Origin: Anomaloglossus baeobatrachus | Taxonomy: Eukaryota; Chordata; Amphibia; Anura; Aromobatidae | Assembly: GCF_048569485.1 (NCBI RefSeq) | Contig: NC_134354.1 | Coordinates: 89,121,825-89,185,824 of the forward strand | Length of the DNA: 64,000 nt | Direction: 5' to 3' | Shown: positions 45,065 to 58,499 of the stretch, piece by piece | Position numbering within the stretch: the stretch's first letter is position 1 | Layout: each line of letters starts with the position of its first letter | The notes under the pieces: generated by a model | What the model was told of the DNA's origin: nothing | Database searches by the model: none | What the model saw: the letters and a program-made list of their open reading frames with translations, nothing else | Position numbers and translations under genes: made by a program

Positions 45065-45613
45065 AGCGGGCTTTACACGCTACAATATATCTAACGATGT
45101 GTCGGCGGGGTCACGTCGTAAGTGACGCACATACGGCATCGTTAGTGATATTGTAGAGTGTGACAGCTACGTGCGATTCCGGTTGTATGCAAAAACGTTG
45201 ATCGCATACACGTCGCTCATTTTCTAAAAATTGAACGTGCGGTTGTTCAATGTTCCCGAGGCAGCACACATCGCTGTGTGTGACACCCCGGGAACGATGA
45301 ACACCGCTTACCTGTGTCCCGGCGGCAATGCTGAAGGAAGGAAGTGGGCGGGATGTTTACGTCCCGCTCATCTCCGCCCCTCGCTTCTATTGGGCGGCCT
45401 CTGTGTGACGTCACTGTGACGCCGAACGTCCCTCCCCCTTCAGGAAGTGGATGTTTGCCCCCCACAGCGAGGTCGTATGGAAGGTAAGTACGTGTGACGG
45501 ATTTTACTCGTTTGTGCGACACGGGCAACAAATTGACCATGCCGCACATACAATGGGGGCGTGTGCGATCGTATATGAGATCACATATGAAATTGTAAGG
45601 TGTAAAGCAGCCT
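45065..45613. mobile_element. Harbinger-like MITE (copy B)
   Basis: Counterpart of 13809-14362 with an intact TAA duplication (45062-45064, 45614-45616). Confidence 0.85.
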
Positions 45614-45739
45614 TAATGCACCATCCTATTACTGCATTAGTTTCTGTCACCTGCACAGGGAAATACTTTTGCCCTATTTTATTATATTGCACTTACACAT
45701 TTTTGGGGAATTTTATTTCATGTTTCTGTAGCTTTACTT

Positions 45740-47019
45740 TTAAAGGTAAGGTATCGCGGTTTTTTTATTTTTGAATTAAAAATAGTGATTATGAAATCAA
45801 GTATTTTTAATACAAAATGAAAATCGCTGCTTATTTAGTTTTTATTTAATTCTAATTTTACTGGAGGCACTGGGGGCCATTCTGGATTTGCTATGTATGT
45901 AACGATAGTTACTCCTTTATGGCAGCTCCTGTGCATAGAGAACAGTGGTCGGGATCTGACCCCATCAGTAACGTTACAGTAGGCGTCTGCTGTGACCTGG
46001 ACTCACCCCCTGGGCTGTCCAGATCACAGCAGAGGGAGGAGATCAGCGCCTTCATTGTGGAGCTCACAGCTATGCTGTTTGCTCCAGTTTACCCCTGTCA
46101 ACCGCCGGGATGTGTCAGTACGGGCCCCCTCCCCTCCCCCCGTTACCGTCTCCGATGACACCCCCTCCCTCCGCTCTGCCCCTGCTACTGCTGCCACCCC
46201 TCCTTCCCGCCGTTACCGTCTCTGATGACACCCCCTCCCTCCGCTCTACCCAGCCCCCGCCCCCTGCTCTGCTCGCCACTGCCGCTGCTGTGTGTGTGTG
46301 TGTGTGTTTGTGTGCCACTGCATGTGAGTACCGCCGCTGCTACCGTCTCCAAAAACACCCCCACGCTCAACCCTCCTCCCCTTCCGCCTGCCACCTGTGT
46401 CTGTACCGGTGATACTGTCTGCAAGGTTGGGTATTTAATCCTATCCTGTGTGATACTGTCTACAGGGCTGTGTATCTAATCCTATCCTGTGTGATACTGT
46501 CTGCTGAGCCATGTATCTAATCCTATCCTGTGTGATACTGTCTGCTGAGCCGTGTATCTAATCCTCTCCTGTGTGATACTGTCTGCACGGCTGTGTATCT
46601 AATCCAATCCTGTGTGATACTCCTGCTGTCCTTGGTGACACTTTAGACATTTCTGGTCAGCAACAAAATGGCTGTGCACTATTCCCTACATGTCATTCTT
46701 TTCTATCCTTTGTAAACACCCAGGTTGTGAGGGGGAGGTGTGATATCACACACAGGAGAGCAGACTCCGCCCACTTTACTGCAGCTGTAATGTGAGCTTT
46801 TTCTACAGTGGGATTTCTGTAGGATTTCAGAAGCTGCTCCCCCTAGTGTTTAACAGTGGAAAATATCAAACTTTTTAAATTTGTTTTTATATTTTGTTCA
46901 ATTAAAAACAAATAATAATATTTAAATAAAACATTAAAACATTATTACTTTACATTTTTTCAGTTATTGAATTTTTTTTTTTACGACACCTTCCCTTTAA
47001 CTTGATACCTTCCCTTTAA
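45740..47019. mobile_element. T2/Kolobok-type element with short 41-bp array (copy B)
   Basis: Left end TTAAAGGTAAGGTATCGCGG is an exact T2-type terminus; the right end is doubled at 46997 and 47016. About 360 bp shorter than copy A, mostly from fewer minisatellite units. Confidence 0.75.
46411..46615. repeat. 41-bp minisatellite, 5 units (copy B)
   Basis: Five 41-bp units, against 14 in copy A. First and last flanks are the same in both copies. Confidence 0.93.
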
Positions 47020-48175
47020 TTCAACACTATCTAACTAAAGCTTTTTTCCCTGAATGTTGGGATCTATCTAAGGCCATTAGGATTAGGGACAGTTTCATAG
47101 TTTTAAGGTTGAAAGACACAAATCTGCCAAGTTCAACACAAAAGCTAATGTGTTTATCCATAGGAAGGCAAAAACCCCATGAGGCAAATGCTAATTGCCC
47201 CATATTAGGCGAAAAAATTCCTTGCCGATTCCACATAACGGCAATCAGACTAGTTCCCTGGATCAACGTCCCATAATAAAATCTAGTACCAATGACTTGC
47301 AATTATTCAAGAAAGACACACAGGCCCTGCATGAAGGCAATGCACTACTGTTTGATTGACAGGTGCAACAGGAAGGGAATATTTGGGTCAGGTCTTCCTA
47401 TCTATTTCCGCCTTTGTCTGCCTGCCTGAAACAGATCCTAACATTTTTCCTCTAAATGTTAGGATCTATTTCAGACCATCAGCTCAAGAAGGCTTCCGCA
47501 GACAGACTTGGCGCAAGCAAATCCATTCTCCATGTTACAAGGGAAACCTGGCCTTCACTTCTACACCCTTGTACAGGAATAAAGACGTACTACAGGCCCA
47601 GTGCTGCATCTACAGAGTAGCCGCTAGCCAGAGGAGTAAGCTTGAGGCGAGAGGTGATCAGCTCAAAAAATCTTCCTCGGAAAGATTTTGCGCAAGCCAC
47701 TGAATTCTGCATTTCCCAAAGGAACAAGCTTGAGGCGAGAGGCCATTAGCTCAAAAAGGCTTCCTTGGACAGACTTTGCGCAAGCCACTCCATTCTGCAT
47801 AAATCAATTTGCTCCTAATTTAGACAAAGTAACTGGAAGGTTTATCATGCAAACTGTACATGTGAGGTCTGCCTATTTTACAACAGGTGTAATATGTAGT
47901 TAGGAAACTTCCATTATTGAACTACACTACTTCTTTATTTTCGTAGGTATTAGTACAAAATGATATGGTCTTCACCTATATTACCCATCCATCTCTTGGA
48001 CTGGGTGTCATTAATAGTACTTATCTGGCCACAGTTACAAATCATGTCTCAATATTACTTCTAAAAAGATAGTTAGGCACATAAAGCGTGTTGAATGAAT
48101 GTTAATAGTCTGGCCAAGTGTGGAAACTTATCCTTGCTTAACGCTGGCCTTCACTATTACAACCCTGTACACGGC
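47020..48175. repeat. First ~610-bp repeat unit and flank (copy B)
   Basis: Counterpart of 16128-17284. No gene. Confidence 0.5.
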
Positions 48176-48778
48176 TTAAAGGGGTTATCCGGCTTATTTT
48201 GACTTTTTTTTATTATTACCCTATTGGGCTACATTGGGGCATGTAAGTAGATAGTGAGCACTTACCTGCCCTGCTGTCAGCCCCTCTCCACCGGCTCAGA
48301 GTGGTCATGTGACCGCTCCTGCCGCGATTTTGCTGCTTCCGGTCATTTCATGTCAACATGGGCAGGACCATGTTGACATGCAAATCTGGAACAGTATGTT
48401 GCCGCCCTGCTGGGCGGCTACAGTGCGTGGAGTCACCGCCCCCTTCCCTGCACCCTCCCACACATTCCCCCGCACTCAGTACTCTGCCCACAACCTCCCC
48501 CGGCACTGCTGTGGGGCCCGTGAGCTGAGGGGAGAGGGCCTGGCGACGGCTGCCGTGGTGTCACCGCCAGCACCGGGCCCCTGCCCAGGATCGCACATTC
48601 AAATGTACCGGCATCACAGATGCCGATATATTTGAAAGTGCTGATGAGAGGGAGCGCAGTGCAGCTTCTCATCACTGTCCCGCTGTCTGACAGACAGCGT
48701 GCAGGAGCGGCGGGGACCGAGGACGGGTGAGTATGTATTCCCTGCATGTGTTCCCTATGGGGGGGTCGGTACAGAGCG

Positions 48779-48813
<35 letters not shown>

Positions 48814-49440
48814 GGGGGTGCAGAGCCCTATGTGTGTGTGTGGTGCAGAGCCCTATGTGTGTGTGTGTGGTGCAGAGCCCTATGTGTGTGTGTGTGGTGC
48901 AGAGCCCTATGTGTGTGTGCGGTGCAGAGCCCTATGTGTGTGGTGTGCAGAGCCTTATGTGTGTGTGGGTTGCAGAGCCATATGTGTGTGTGCGGTGCAG
49001 AGCGTGGGGTGGGGTGTAGAGCCCGGTGTGGGGTGGGGTGTAGAGCCCGGTGTGGGGTGGGGTGCAGATCCCGGTGTGGGGTGGGGTGCAGAGCCCGATG
49101 TGGTGTGGGGTGCAGAGCCCGGTGTGGGGCTGTTATTTCCCATGCTGTAGTGATAGTGCTGAGGCAAAATACTGACAAGGAATGTGTGTGCAGGCGGCGG
49201 GCAGGGGGTGAGGCTGGACACAGGCCGGGCGGTGCCAGCTCTGACTGTGAGGTTTAGCACAGGAAGTGGTCAGTTTGCTAGAGCTGAATGTAAACAAAGA
49301 GCTGCAGAGAATAAAGGGATAATTCAAGAGGAACAAAAGTTAGAAAACAAAAAATAACAATGTAGGGTTGTTTTATATGACAATACAGCACAGATTAGCT
49401 TAACAAAAATTTTTGAGTTTATGTCGGACAACTCCTTTAA
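48176..49440. mobile_element. T2/Kolobok-type element with TG-rich minisatellite (copy B)
   Basis: Counterpart of 17285-18762, TTAA at 48176-48179 and 49437-49440. Shorter through loss or non-gain of minisatellite units (48779-49129). Confidence 0.85.
48779..49129. repeat. (TG)n plus ~25-bp minisatellite (copy B)
   Basis: About 350 bp against about 545 bp in copy A. Confidence 0.9.
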
Positions 49441-50161
49441 AGACTTACCACAGGCCCAGGGCTGCATCTACAGAGTAGCTGCTGGCCGGAGGAGCAAGCT
49501 TGAAGCGAGACCCCATGAGCTCAAAAAGGCTTCCTTGGACAGACTTTGCACAAGCCACTCCATTCTGCATGAATAAATTTGCTCCTAATTTAGACAAAAT
49601 AGCTGGAACGTTTATCACGCAAACTGTACATGTGAGGTCTGCCTATTTTACAACAGGTGGAAGATGTAGTTATGAAACGTTCATTTTTTTATTTGCCTGA
49701 ACTACTACTACTTTATTTTCATAGGTATTAGTACGTGATGATGTGGCCTTCACCTATAGGACCCATCTATCTCTTGGACTGACTGTCATTAACAGTACTT
49801 GTTTGGCCACAACTACCTAATCACATTTACTTCTAAAAATATAGTCTGTCAAGCATATATAGTTTAAAGTTACATTTCCTGGCTTCTCAAGGAAACTCTC
49901 CAGTATCAGTCTGCACAGATCCTCGGTGCACCAGGTGTCTCCCTGCTCACTCTGTGTCTGCACTGCCGCAGTTCCCATTGACTTCGCTGGCTCTCCTGAC
50001 ACCTTCGCCTACCGGTCGCCTTTAGCTGCTCTCTAACCTGCACCAGCTGGCTCCTCAGCTCCTTGATGTTGTCCACCTGCGCTGCCTCCGCTATAAGATC
50101 CATCTGTACTAGGCCTTCTGCTGCTGCCGCTCCGCTAACACAGCTCCGCACCAGGATGGCC
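49441..50161. other. Second ~610-bp repeat unit, uninterrupted, and unidentified frame (copy B)
   Basis: Shows the empty site of the palindromic insertion: TGTACATGTGAGGTCT occurs once near 49626. The coiled-coil-like minus-strand frame (49906-50146) is the counterpart of 20065-20310, with several amino-acid replacements. Confidence 0.55.
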
Positions 50162-51561
50162 AGTGGGTGGGGAAAGCAGTGCAACTGTCTGCAGGTCAGT
50201 ATTGTGGTATAAAAATTAAAGAAATAAAATTTGGTATAGGTTCCCTCCATAATATGATATCCAGCAGAGATAAAGCCCATGGCTGCAGCCCCAGCCCTGT
50301 GTTTATCTTGGCTGTGTATCAAAATAAGAGGAACTGCATACGGCTTTTTTTTTTTAATTAATTAGTTAAATAAATTGCTTGCGCTCCCCATCCCCCCTAA
50401 TTTTGATGCCCAAAAGCTGGAGCTGGTATTCTCAACCCCCCCCCCCGGCTAAGAATAGCAGCCTACAGCCACTCCGGGCTTGTTGAATCCTTTAGATACA
50501 ACAAGCCCGGCTTTTCCTGATTGCTCTGGTGTGGTGGCAGTCGGTTTGATATAGAGGTTAATAACATCCCACAGCTGTCACTAAGCTCTAGATTAGTAAT
50601 GGCAGGCATCTGTGATGCCTCCCCATCACTAATCTGTAAGCAAACAAAAACACCGAAAAAAACTTTCTTTGGAATAAAAGGCAAAAGAGCACCCTCTTTC
50701 ACTACTTTATTAATCCCAAAAACATCCCTGCAGATCCGACATAATCCACACGAGGTCCCTCGATGATTCACCTCTGCTACATCTGAACCTCACAGCGTGC
50801 TATCATGGAACATGACTGCCTGCTATAAGCTCCAGAGTATAAATGACCTGCAGTGATCAGTGGTGGTGTCACTCAGGTTAGTCGCAGCTGGAGTCCTCCA
50901 CCTGTGAGTGCACTGCCCTCCCTTTGGCTGGCACTGTCAGTGTTTTAAGGGCTGGCAGGGTGCGAGGTAGTGCCGGCCGGAGGCAGGTAAGGGAGGGGCA
51001 CTCCCCGGCCGACACTATCACTGCGGGGCATGACCCTGCACTTTAAGCCAGAGTGCTTCAGGTCACTGCGTCAGAACTCGGCTATGGTCTCTGGTGAACT
51101 GAGTGACGTCACTGCTGCCTGCCAGGTCCCCCTTGTCAGTGTTTCCCTTAGCCTGGAGAGATCTGAAATGTTTTTGGTCTCCAGGTTCGGATGTAGCAGA
51201 GCCAGGACCGTAGTAGGATGTCATGTGGATTATGGCAAAATTTTAAGGGTCCTTATGAGGTAAATAAAGAGGTGCTGAATTTTATTTCAAATAAAGGAAA
51301 GTTTTGTGTTTTTCTTCCTACTTATCGGATTAGTGATGAGAGGGGTCTCATAGACCCTACTCATCATTAATTCTGGGCTTGATGATAGTTGTGTACTGTT
51401 ATTATTCTCTATTACCCCGATTCCCACCTCACCTTTAAAACAGCCACATGAGGTTCCTCCTATTTTGATACACAGCCAAGATAAGCACATGGCTGGGGGC
51501 TGCAGCCTGTAGCTGTAGGCTTTATCTGTGATGGGTATCATAATATGGGGTGACCTTACAC

Positions 51562-53713
51562 CAGGGGTCTCAAACTCAGCTGGGTATATGGCCGCTTATA
51601 GAAAAAAAAAATAATTTGGTGGGCCGCATTCTTTGCAGGACCATGTGACGTTTTCAGTGGTACCATTTATTTCTCTTTACAACTTTGGATCACTGTTTAT
51701 GAACAGATTTTGCTTGTTTATTATAACAAATTTGCACTTTTTTTGTTTATATATAAAAAGCATTTTTAATGGTGAAATGGTGTTCCTTTTTGTACGTAAT
51801 ATTATAATTATCACCATGTAATAATTATGGCCAACATCTTGTAGTAATTTTTCCATCCTGGTCCTCATCTTTTAGTAATGTACTCCATCCTGTTCCCCTT
51901 CTGGTAGAAAAGTGCCCCATCCTGTAGTAATGTTCCCCATCCTGATGTAATGTGCTCATCCTATAGTAATGTGACCCATCCTGATCCCCATCCTGTCGTA
52001 ATGTTCCCCATCCTGTTGTAAAGAGCCCATGCTTGTCCCCTGGTAGTAGTGTGCCCTATCCTTGTCCCCATCCTGTAGTAATGTGCCCATCATTGTCCCC
52101 TGGTAGTAATGTGCCCATCCTGGTCTCCTTGTAGTAATGTGCCCCATCCTTCTCACCATCCTGTAGTAAAGTTCCCATCATTGTCCCCTTTTACAAATGT
52201 GCCAATGCTGGTGCTCTTCTTGTATCAATGTCCCTTTTCCTGGTCGTCTTCTTGTAGCAATGCCCTGAAGTAGTGTTGCCTATTGTGCCATTCTTCACAC
52301 ACACACACACACACACGCGCGCATGCACGCACGCACGCATACACTATTCATACAGCTCTGGGGGTATACAGCACTGGGATGGGGGGACATACAGCACTGG
52401 CGGTATACAGCACTGGGGTGGGAAAGATACAACTCTGGAAGTACACAGCTCTGGGGTGAGGGGGACAACAGACAGTTCTGGAGGGGTATACAGCACTGAA
52501 GTCAGGCAACAGAGTTCTGGAAAGGTATACAACACTGGGGTCAGAGAACACACAGTTCTGAGGGTATGTAGGCAGGGCTGGGGTTGGGGGGGCAGACAGT
52601 TCTGGGGAGGTATACAGACAGCACTGGGGTTGGGGAGACAGAAAATTCTTGGGTTTATACAGGCAGCAATGGGTTGGGGGCAGACAGTTCTGGGGATATA
52701 CAGGCAGCACTAGAGTTGAAGGGACAGACAGTTCTGGGGGTATACAGGCAGCACTGTGGTTGTGCAGACAGACATTTCTGGAGAGGTAGACAGGCACTGG
52801 GGTTTGGGAGGACAGACAGTTCTGGGAAGTATACTGGCAGCACTGGGGTTAGGGGAACAGACAGTTCTGGGAAGTATACAGGCAGCACTGGGGTTGGAGG
52901 GACAGACTGTTCTGGGTGGTATACAGGCAGCACTGGGATTTGGGTGGACAGACAGTCCTGGGGGGGTATTCAGACAGCACTGGGGTTGGGGGGTACAGAT
53001 AGTTCTGGGGATATACAGGCAGCACTGGGGTTTGAGTGGACAGACAGTCCTGGGGGGTATACAGGCAGCACTGGTATTAAGGATGACTGACAGTTCTGGG
53101 GGGTATACAGGCAGCTCTGGGGTTGGGGGAACATACAGCCCGACGAGATGTTGATGCTTCAGCACTTCTCTTCATATGTGGGACGGGAGCTCTACACATG
53201 GCGTGCTAGCTCCGCCCACAGATGAACTTGCCCTGGATGCAGCGCTCAGCAGAGAATGCTATGTGTAGGTGTGGATTTAACTGCTGGCAGTCAGGAAGTG
53301 TGGCTGCCAGCCCGAGCACTGCGTCCTCCAGATCTCGGCCCCAGGGCCGCAGGATACATCACCGCCCTTCTCACCTGGCTGCCCTCCATTCCCTTGTGTC
53401 CTCTTCTTGCGGCCTGCAGCCCCCTTGGTGATCGTGTCCCTGGTGCAGTAGTCACTCAGCACTTTACTTCAGACGCGCTGCGCAGAGTCAAGCTCTGTGC
53501 ACAAGTACGGCCGATCGATCAGAGGCACCAGGTGACATCATACACTTCAGCTACTGGCCTCTTGATTGACTGGCGGCTGCGATAGCTGTGCACAGAGCTT
53601 GGCAAATCATCTGAAATAAAATGCTTACAGCTGCAGCCTCCACCGGCCGCGATCATCAAGGGGACCGCGAGCCGCAAGAAGCAGCCTCAGGGGCCGCGTG
53701 TTTGAGACCTCTG
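51562..53713. mobile_element. Non-autonomous hAT with minisatellites (copy B)
   Basis: CAGGGGTCTCAAACTC and GTGTTTGAGACCTCTG ends with CCTTACAC duplications at 51554-51561 and 53714-53721. Internal arrays at about 51845-52200 and 52340-53135. 2152 bp against 2129 in copy A. Confidence 0.92.
52340..53135. repeat. About 43-bp minisatellite inside hAT (copy B)
   Basis: Same unit as 22520-23310. A longer (CA)n/(CACG)n run precedes it at about 52297-52340. Shadow frames on both strands are not genes. Confidence 0.88.
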
Positions 53714-53785
53714 CCTTACACCAATTGTTAATTTTTATATCACGGTATTGACCCACAGACAGTTGCACTGCTTTCTCTGCCCACC

Positions 53786-54167
53786 AGATGTCCTGATGCC
53801 TGTGATTGGTTGCAGTCAGACACACCACCAGTCTGTGTGACAGCATCTGACTGCAATCAATCACAGACACCAGGATACCCAGTAGATGGGAAAAGCAGTG
53901 AATATTGATGAACGGCCCAAGAAGTGAAGGAGATGCGGCAGGAGCAGTATACAACCGCGCCGGAGTCTTCATAAGTATTAAGCTCTTGCTTCATTCTTAT
54001 TTTCTTACTTTATTTTTATTTAATTTTCTGAGTGCTGTATCTGGATCAATATCTGGAATCCCAAACCCGACACCTTTTGAAACCATGCAGATCTGGACTT
54101 TTAAAGTCTGTTTTTACCATCAATGTGAAATTTGATCACATGAAAACAAATTTTTTTTACTCCTTAT
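53786..54167. other. Non-genic spacer (copy B)
   Basis: Counterpart of 23962-24342, including the hairpin. No gene. Confidence 0.5.
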
Positions 54168-54804
54168 TGCCTCTTTCACACGTTTGTGAAAAACCACGCA
54201 CGTTTTTCACGGACATGTCAGAGGTGCGTTTTGCCCTCCGTCAGCCATGCTTATTGCCTACGCGTGTTCTCCGTGTGTTATCCATGATAACACATGGAGA
54301 ACGGGAACTTTCTACTCACCTGTCCCTGGCTTTGCTGTCCGTGGTGCTGATCGTCGGTCTCCGGTCCTGCTGACTCCCCGCTGCTGCTGCTTCCAGCCGC
54401 AGTGAAGTGAATATTCAATTAGCATAATGAGCGGCGGTCAGCAGTAAGTGACTGCAGCGGCAGAGACAGGAGGGCTGGAGAAGGTGAGTAATGTTTTTTT
54501 TTTCTCGCAGACACATGTCTTTACTCCGATGCGTGTCACACGGAACACATCCGTGTGGTCCGTGTGTGTTACATGTGACCCGTTTGCGTTCCGTGTGACA
54601 CCCATGATGCCGGAGATAAAACAGACATGTTGCCGTAAGAAACACACCGACACACGTATGTACGGAATGGACACATGTTCCGTTAGAAAATACATACGTG
54701 TGTCCAACACCATAGGAAGACATAGGTCTACGTGAGTACGTGTCTCCGGTACATGAGGAAACGGACTATACACTTACCGGAGGCACGTATGTGTGAAAGA
54801 GGCC
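54168..54804. mobile_element. Foldback MITE (copy B)
   Basis: Counterpart of 24343-24979. Confidence 0.65.
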
Positions 54805-55949
54805 TAAAACAGTAAAAAACAGACAGTAATTGGATAACGAACAGATGGCATCCAAACATTCTAATAGGGACTTATCCTATTCATGAAAATAGATAAAACA
54901 CGTACTTAGAAAACGGACGTCTGAATGAGGCATAAGGTCCATTGTCCTGAGTATTTTTAAAATGAAACCATATTGAGTTTAGTCGGAGGTTAAGATCTTT
55001 GTCACAGATAATAACTCAATATTGTTGCTTATTGGTAATACAGTACTGACAAGTAACAAATTGAATGCCCACCCAAAGTGGTCGCATCCACATTCAATTG
55101 TTAAAGCCAAGGCCATGAATTGATCTAAACTCACGTGTAAAGAAAAGACCTTGATTCATTAAAGCTGACATTTTGTTTGCCCGTCTTGATGAAGAGTGCA
55201 ACAAAGTAAGAATAAGTTTAGCGCACCCTTTAGTTGCCATGCTCCTCCACAAGTCTTTTCTTTGTTTTGTGTTATTTGTTGATTTTTTTTTTGTGCCAAA
55301 TTCCTCAAGATCCCACATGTGGGTCATCATGAACTGTGTGCAAAATAAAAAACTAAAATTCTTTATTTTTGGTTTTATCCTGTTTTCTCACTTCTTTGTA
55401 CATTTTCTGCTAACTTTTGCAAAATTTGTGCCAAAATTCCATGCATACATAAAATTCATTGAAGCACATTTGCTCCAAATTTTGCATCTTTTCCAAAAGG
55501 CAGAATAGATGAATCAGCAGAAAACATGTAGATATGTGTTATTTTTGTGTATGTATTAACTTTTTGTACCAATAAAATGTATTTATATTTTATTCTGTCC
55601 ACTGGTTTGACCCCGTTTGTACAGCAATTCTTTCTCAATTAAAACATGTAGATATCCCACACCTCACCCACAATGATGAACTCTGAAAAACAAAAAGAAA
55701 AAAGACAACCACACAGAAAACAGACTTTGCAAGGAGAATAAGGTACAAATAAAAACACAGGAAAAAACCCCCCACTAAACTTCAGATTCATTATTACATT
55801 TGTGCCCTTTTTAGCTAGTTTTTGGTGTTTTTAACCTATTTTTAATTTGTGCCTACTTCTTCTTTTAATTTGTACCATTTTTAAAGTCTGTTTTCTATTT
55901 GTTTGCCTGTTTTTTTCTTCTGTTCGACATTGTGGGCAGACCGGAGTAA
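54805..55949. other. Non-genic sequence with an empty MITE site at 55207-55209 (copy B)
   Basis: The TAA at 55207-55209 is the unoccupied target of the copy A element at 25389. The rest is AT-rich with no gene. Confidence 0.6.
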
Positions 55950-56399
55950 GGGTATGTGCGCACGTTGCTTTTTACCTGCTTTTTACCTGCTTTTTACCTG
56001 CTTTTTTGCTGCTTTTTCTTCTGCGCTGTTTAATGCCAAAATGGATGTGTTCTTCTATTCAAGCAAAGTCTATGGGAATTTGGGTTTCTTGTTCACACTA
56101 TGTTGTTCAAAATGCTGCCTTTTTGTGGCAGAACTTTGGTCAAAAACTCAGCTTTGCAGTGCAAAACCCAAATGGCAAAAACAATTGACATGTTGCTTCT
56201 TTGAAAAGCTGAGTTTTTGACCAAAGTTCTGCCTCAAAAAGGCAGCATTTTGAACAACATAGTGTGAACAAGAAACCCAAATTCCCATAGACTTTGCTTG
56301 AATAGAAGAACACATCCATTTTGGCATTAAACAGCGCAGAAGAAAAAGCAGCAAAAAAGCAGGTAAAAAGCAGGTAAAAAGCAACGTGCGCACATACCC
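55950..56399. mobile_element. Palindromic Harbinger-like MITE present only in copy B
   Basis: Starts GGGTATGTGCGCACGTTGC and ends with the complement, flanked by TAA (55947-55949, 56400-56402). Copy A reads GGAGTAAGATTTC at 26852-26864, an exact empty site. The arms pair for about 190 bp with a ~70-nt centre. Overlapping frames on both strands reflect the palindrome. Confidence 0.96.
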
Positions 56400-56714
56400 T
56401 AAGATTTCTGGCATGGAGCTCGGAAGCGCATGCTTCTTTATGAATCAGGAGCGTCTGAGTCCTACTCGCCCCCTCATGGAAGAATGGCATGAAAATCTAC
56501 TGCCTTGAAGAATCGTCCACAACCTGACTTTGTGCACAACCTGTGTCATTTTGAAAAAGTTGCCATAAAAAACAGCAACAAATACCACAAGGCAAAGAAA
56601 AAAGTGACTCAAAAAACTTGGAAATGATAAATCAGGGCCCAAAATCTAGACAAAAAAGGTGCAAAAGTGATGATGAATCGAGTCCCACAAGGCTGAATAG
56701 AAAAGTCACTTTAA
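56400..56714. other. Non-genic spacer (copy B)
   Basis: Counterpart of 26859-27168; nothing recognised. Confidence 0.5.
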
Positions 56715-57093
56715 GGCTATGTGCGCACTAGAAAGTGACTTTTTCTTAAGAAAAAACCGGACCCTCTGAAAGAATCCCGCACCCGCGGTAAAAACCATGG
56801 TGAAATCGCACCTGCGTTTTTTCTGCGGAATTACCGCGGATTTACCGAGGATTTTCCGCAAGTTGGTCCCCGCGGATTACAGGTACCTGCAGACAAGAAG
56901 TGACATGCTCATTAATTCCGCAGCGGAAAATCCGCGGGTAAATCCTCGGGTATAAAAAAAATGCAGTGTGCGCACAGCATTTTTTAAAACCCATAGGTTT
57001 TGCTGGGGAATTGACTGCAGCAATGTTAGACACATTTTCTGCAGCAAATTCACGGCAAAATCTGTGGTAAATCCGCAGCGTGCGCACAGGGGC
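56715..57093. mobile_element. Harbinger-like MITE, GTGCGCAC ends (copy B)
   Basis: Counterpart of 27169-27562. Its ends resemble those of the 55950 element, 315 bp away. Confidence 0.82.
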
Positions 57094-57151
57094 TAAAAGC
57101 TCATAAATAATAAATTGGGGCAAGTGCATTTTCACTTGCGATTTTCACAAA

Positions 57152-57370
57152 GGCTAGTTTCACACTTGCGCTATTTTGACGCAAACGGAATCCGTCAGTA
57201 ATGTACTACAGTTCATTTATTTACAGTGGAAGCGTGTTAATATGCCGCGTGTGTCATGCAGTACCCGCTTGTGTCCACATGGTGTCGCGCTTCCACTGTA
57301 AATAAATGAACTGTACTACATTAGTGACGGATTCCGTTTGCGTCAAAATAGCGCAAGTGTGAGTGGGGCC
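57152..57370. mobile_element. Foldback MITE (copy B)
   Basis: Counterpart of 27621-27842. Confidence 0.75.
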
Positions 57371-58499
57371 AAACATGGCACAGTTGGCTTCTAGCATTGG
57401 CTCATTAGTCACTATTCAGGGCCATTCTGTGTGATTGCTAATGAAGCAGGTTCAGGTGTAATTACCAGATATAAGTCACACAGGTCTGAGCACAATCATC
57501 CTGTGCAGACTCTGTGGACATTGGAAGCCTGGTGAGTAGCAGTATGGTGGCTCAGGGGTTGTGCTGGGTTTCTTGGCTTGTGGAGTTACCTTGTACTGGT
57601 ATTTCATTTAGTTGGCTAAAGCTAGTAGACCCACAAATGTCTAGAGCAAAATAAGTGCTAGAAGTTTAGACATCTTGGATTCTGATCTTCTGTTACTGAG
57701 CTGGGAGATGTTCACAACAGACTGAAGCCAAGCTCTTCTCAAAGCAGAGGTGCATAGGCGGATCACTGAGCACCTGAAGTCACTGTGTCTGCAAGGGATT
57801 TATGTGGCATAGTATGCTGGGGGAAACAGGGACCATAACCATGTGTCTATGGGCATGATGCTGGCTGGGCTGCTCAGCAGAAGTACACCACTAAAATACT
57901 AGCATATGCAGGAACAAAATATTAAAATACTGATCTTGTGTTTTATGCAAGCAACTTTCACTTAACACTGCTGTCAAGGTGTGTGTGTGTACCACAGGCT
58001 CTAGTGATGTCACAGGGAGCAGTTTGTATACGTGTAGCTACATTGCAGCCTCTGACTTCACAAGCAGATTATACTTTGTCATGTATTCTAGAGGGAGTAT
58101 AATTCTAATATATATTAGAGAAAGGAATGCTGGCGCCCACTTGGCTTGGACATTTAGACTGTGTTCACAAGTAGCATAAATGTGTGGGTTTGTTGCACAA
58201 ATCTTGCTGTCCAATGTAGATGTGGCTGCTTTTTGCAATTTTACTTCTCTTGAGGTTTCTCTGAGCCTTAAAAAAAAAACAAAACCAAAAACCCCAAACC
58301 ACTGTAGTTTCAGTGCAGAATCAAAGCTTTTCTATACCATAAACCCTTAAATGCAGCAATAACCAGAGAAGTGTTGTGTGGTTTGGTGCAGGAAACACAG
58401 TATTTAGGCAATTTGTGAACACTACCATACAGCCACAAAGCAAATTATGGTGAATCTTTCATCAAGATGCGTTTCAGGCTGCCTTGCCAATGAATGAAC
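57371..58499. other. Non-genic sequence (copy B)
   Basis: Counterpart of 27843-28976; no gene recognised. Confidence 0.5.

Larger units (their letters stand above)
50162..53785. mobile_element. Element with inverted ends hosting a hAT (copy B)
   Basis: Counterpart of 20323-23961. Confidence 0.5.

Noticed and set aside
55950-56399. Overlapping ~100-codon frames on both strands as a gene pair
   Set aside because: They are the two arms of one palindromic MITE translated in both directions.
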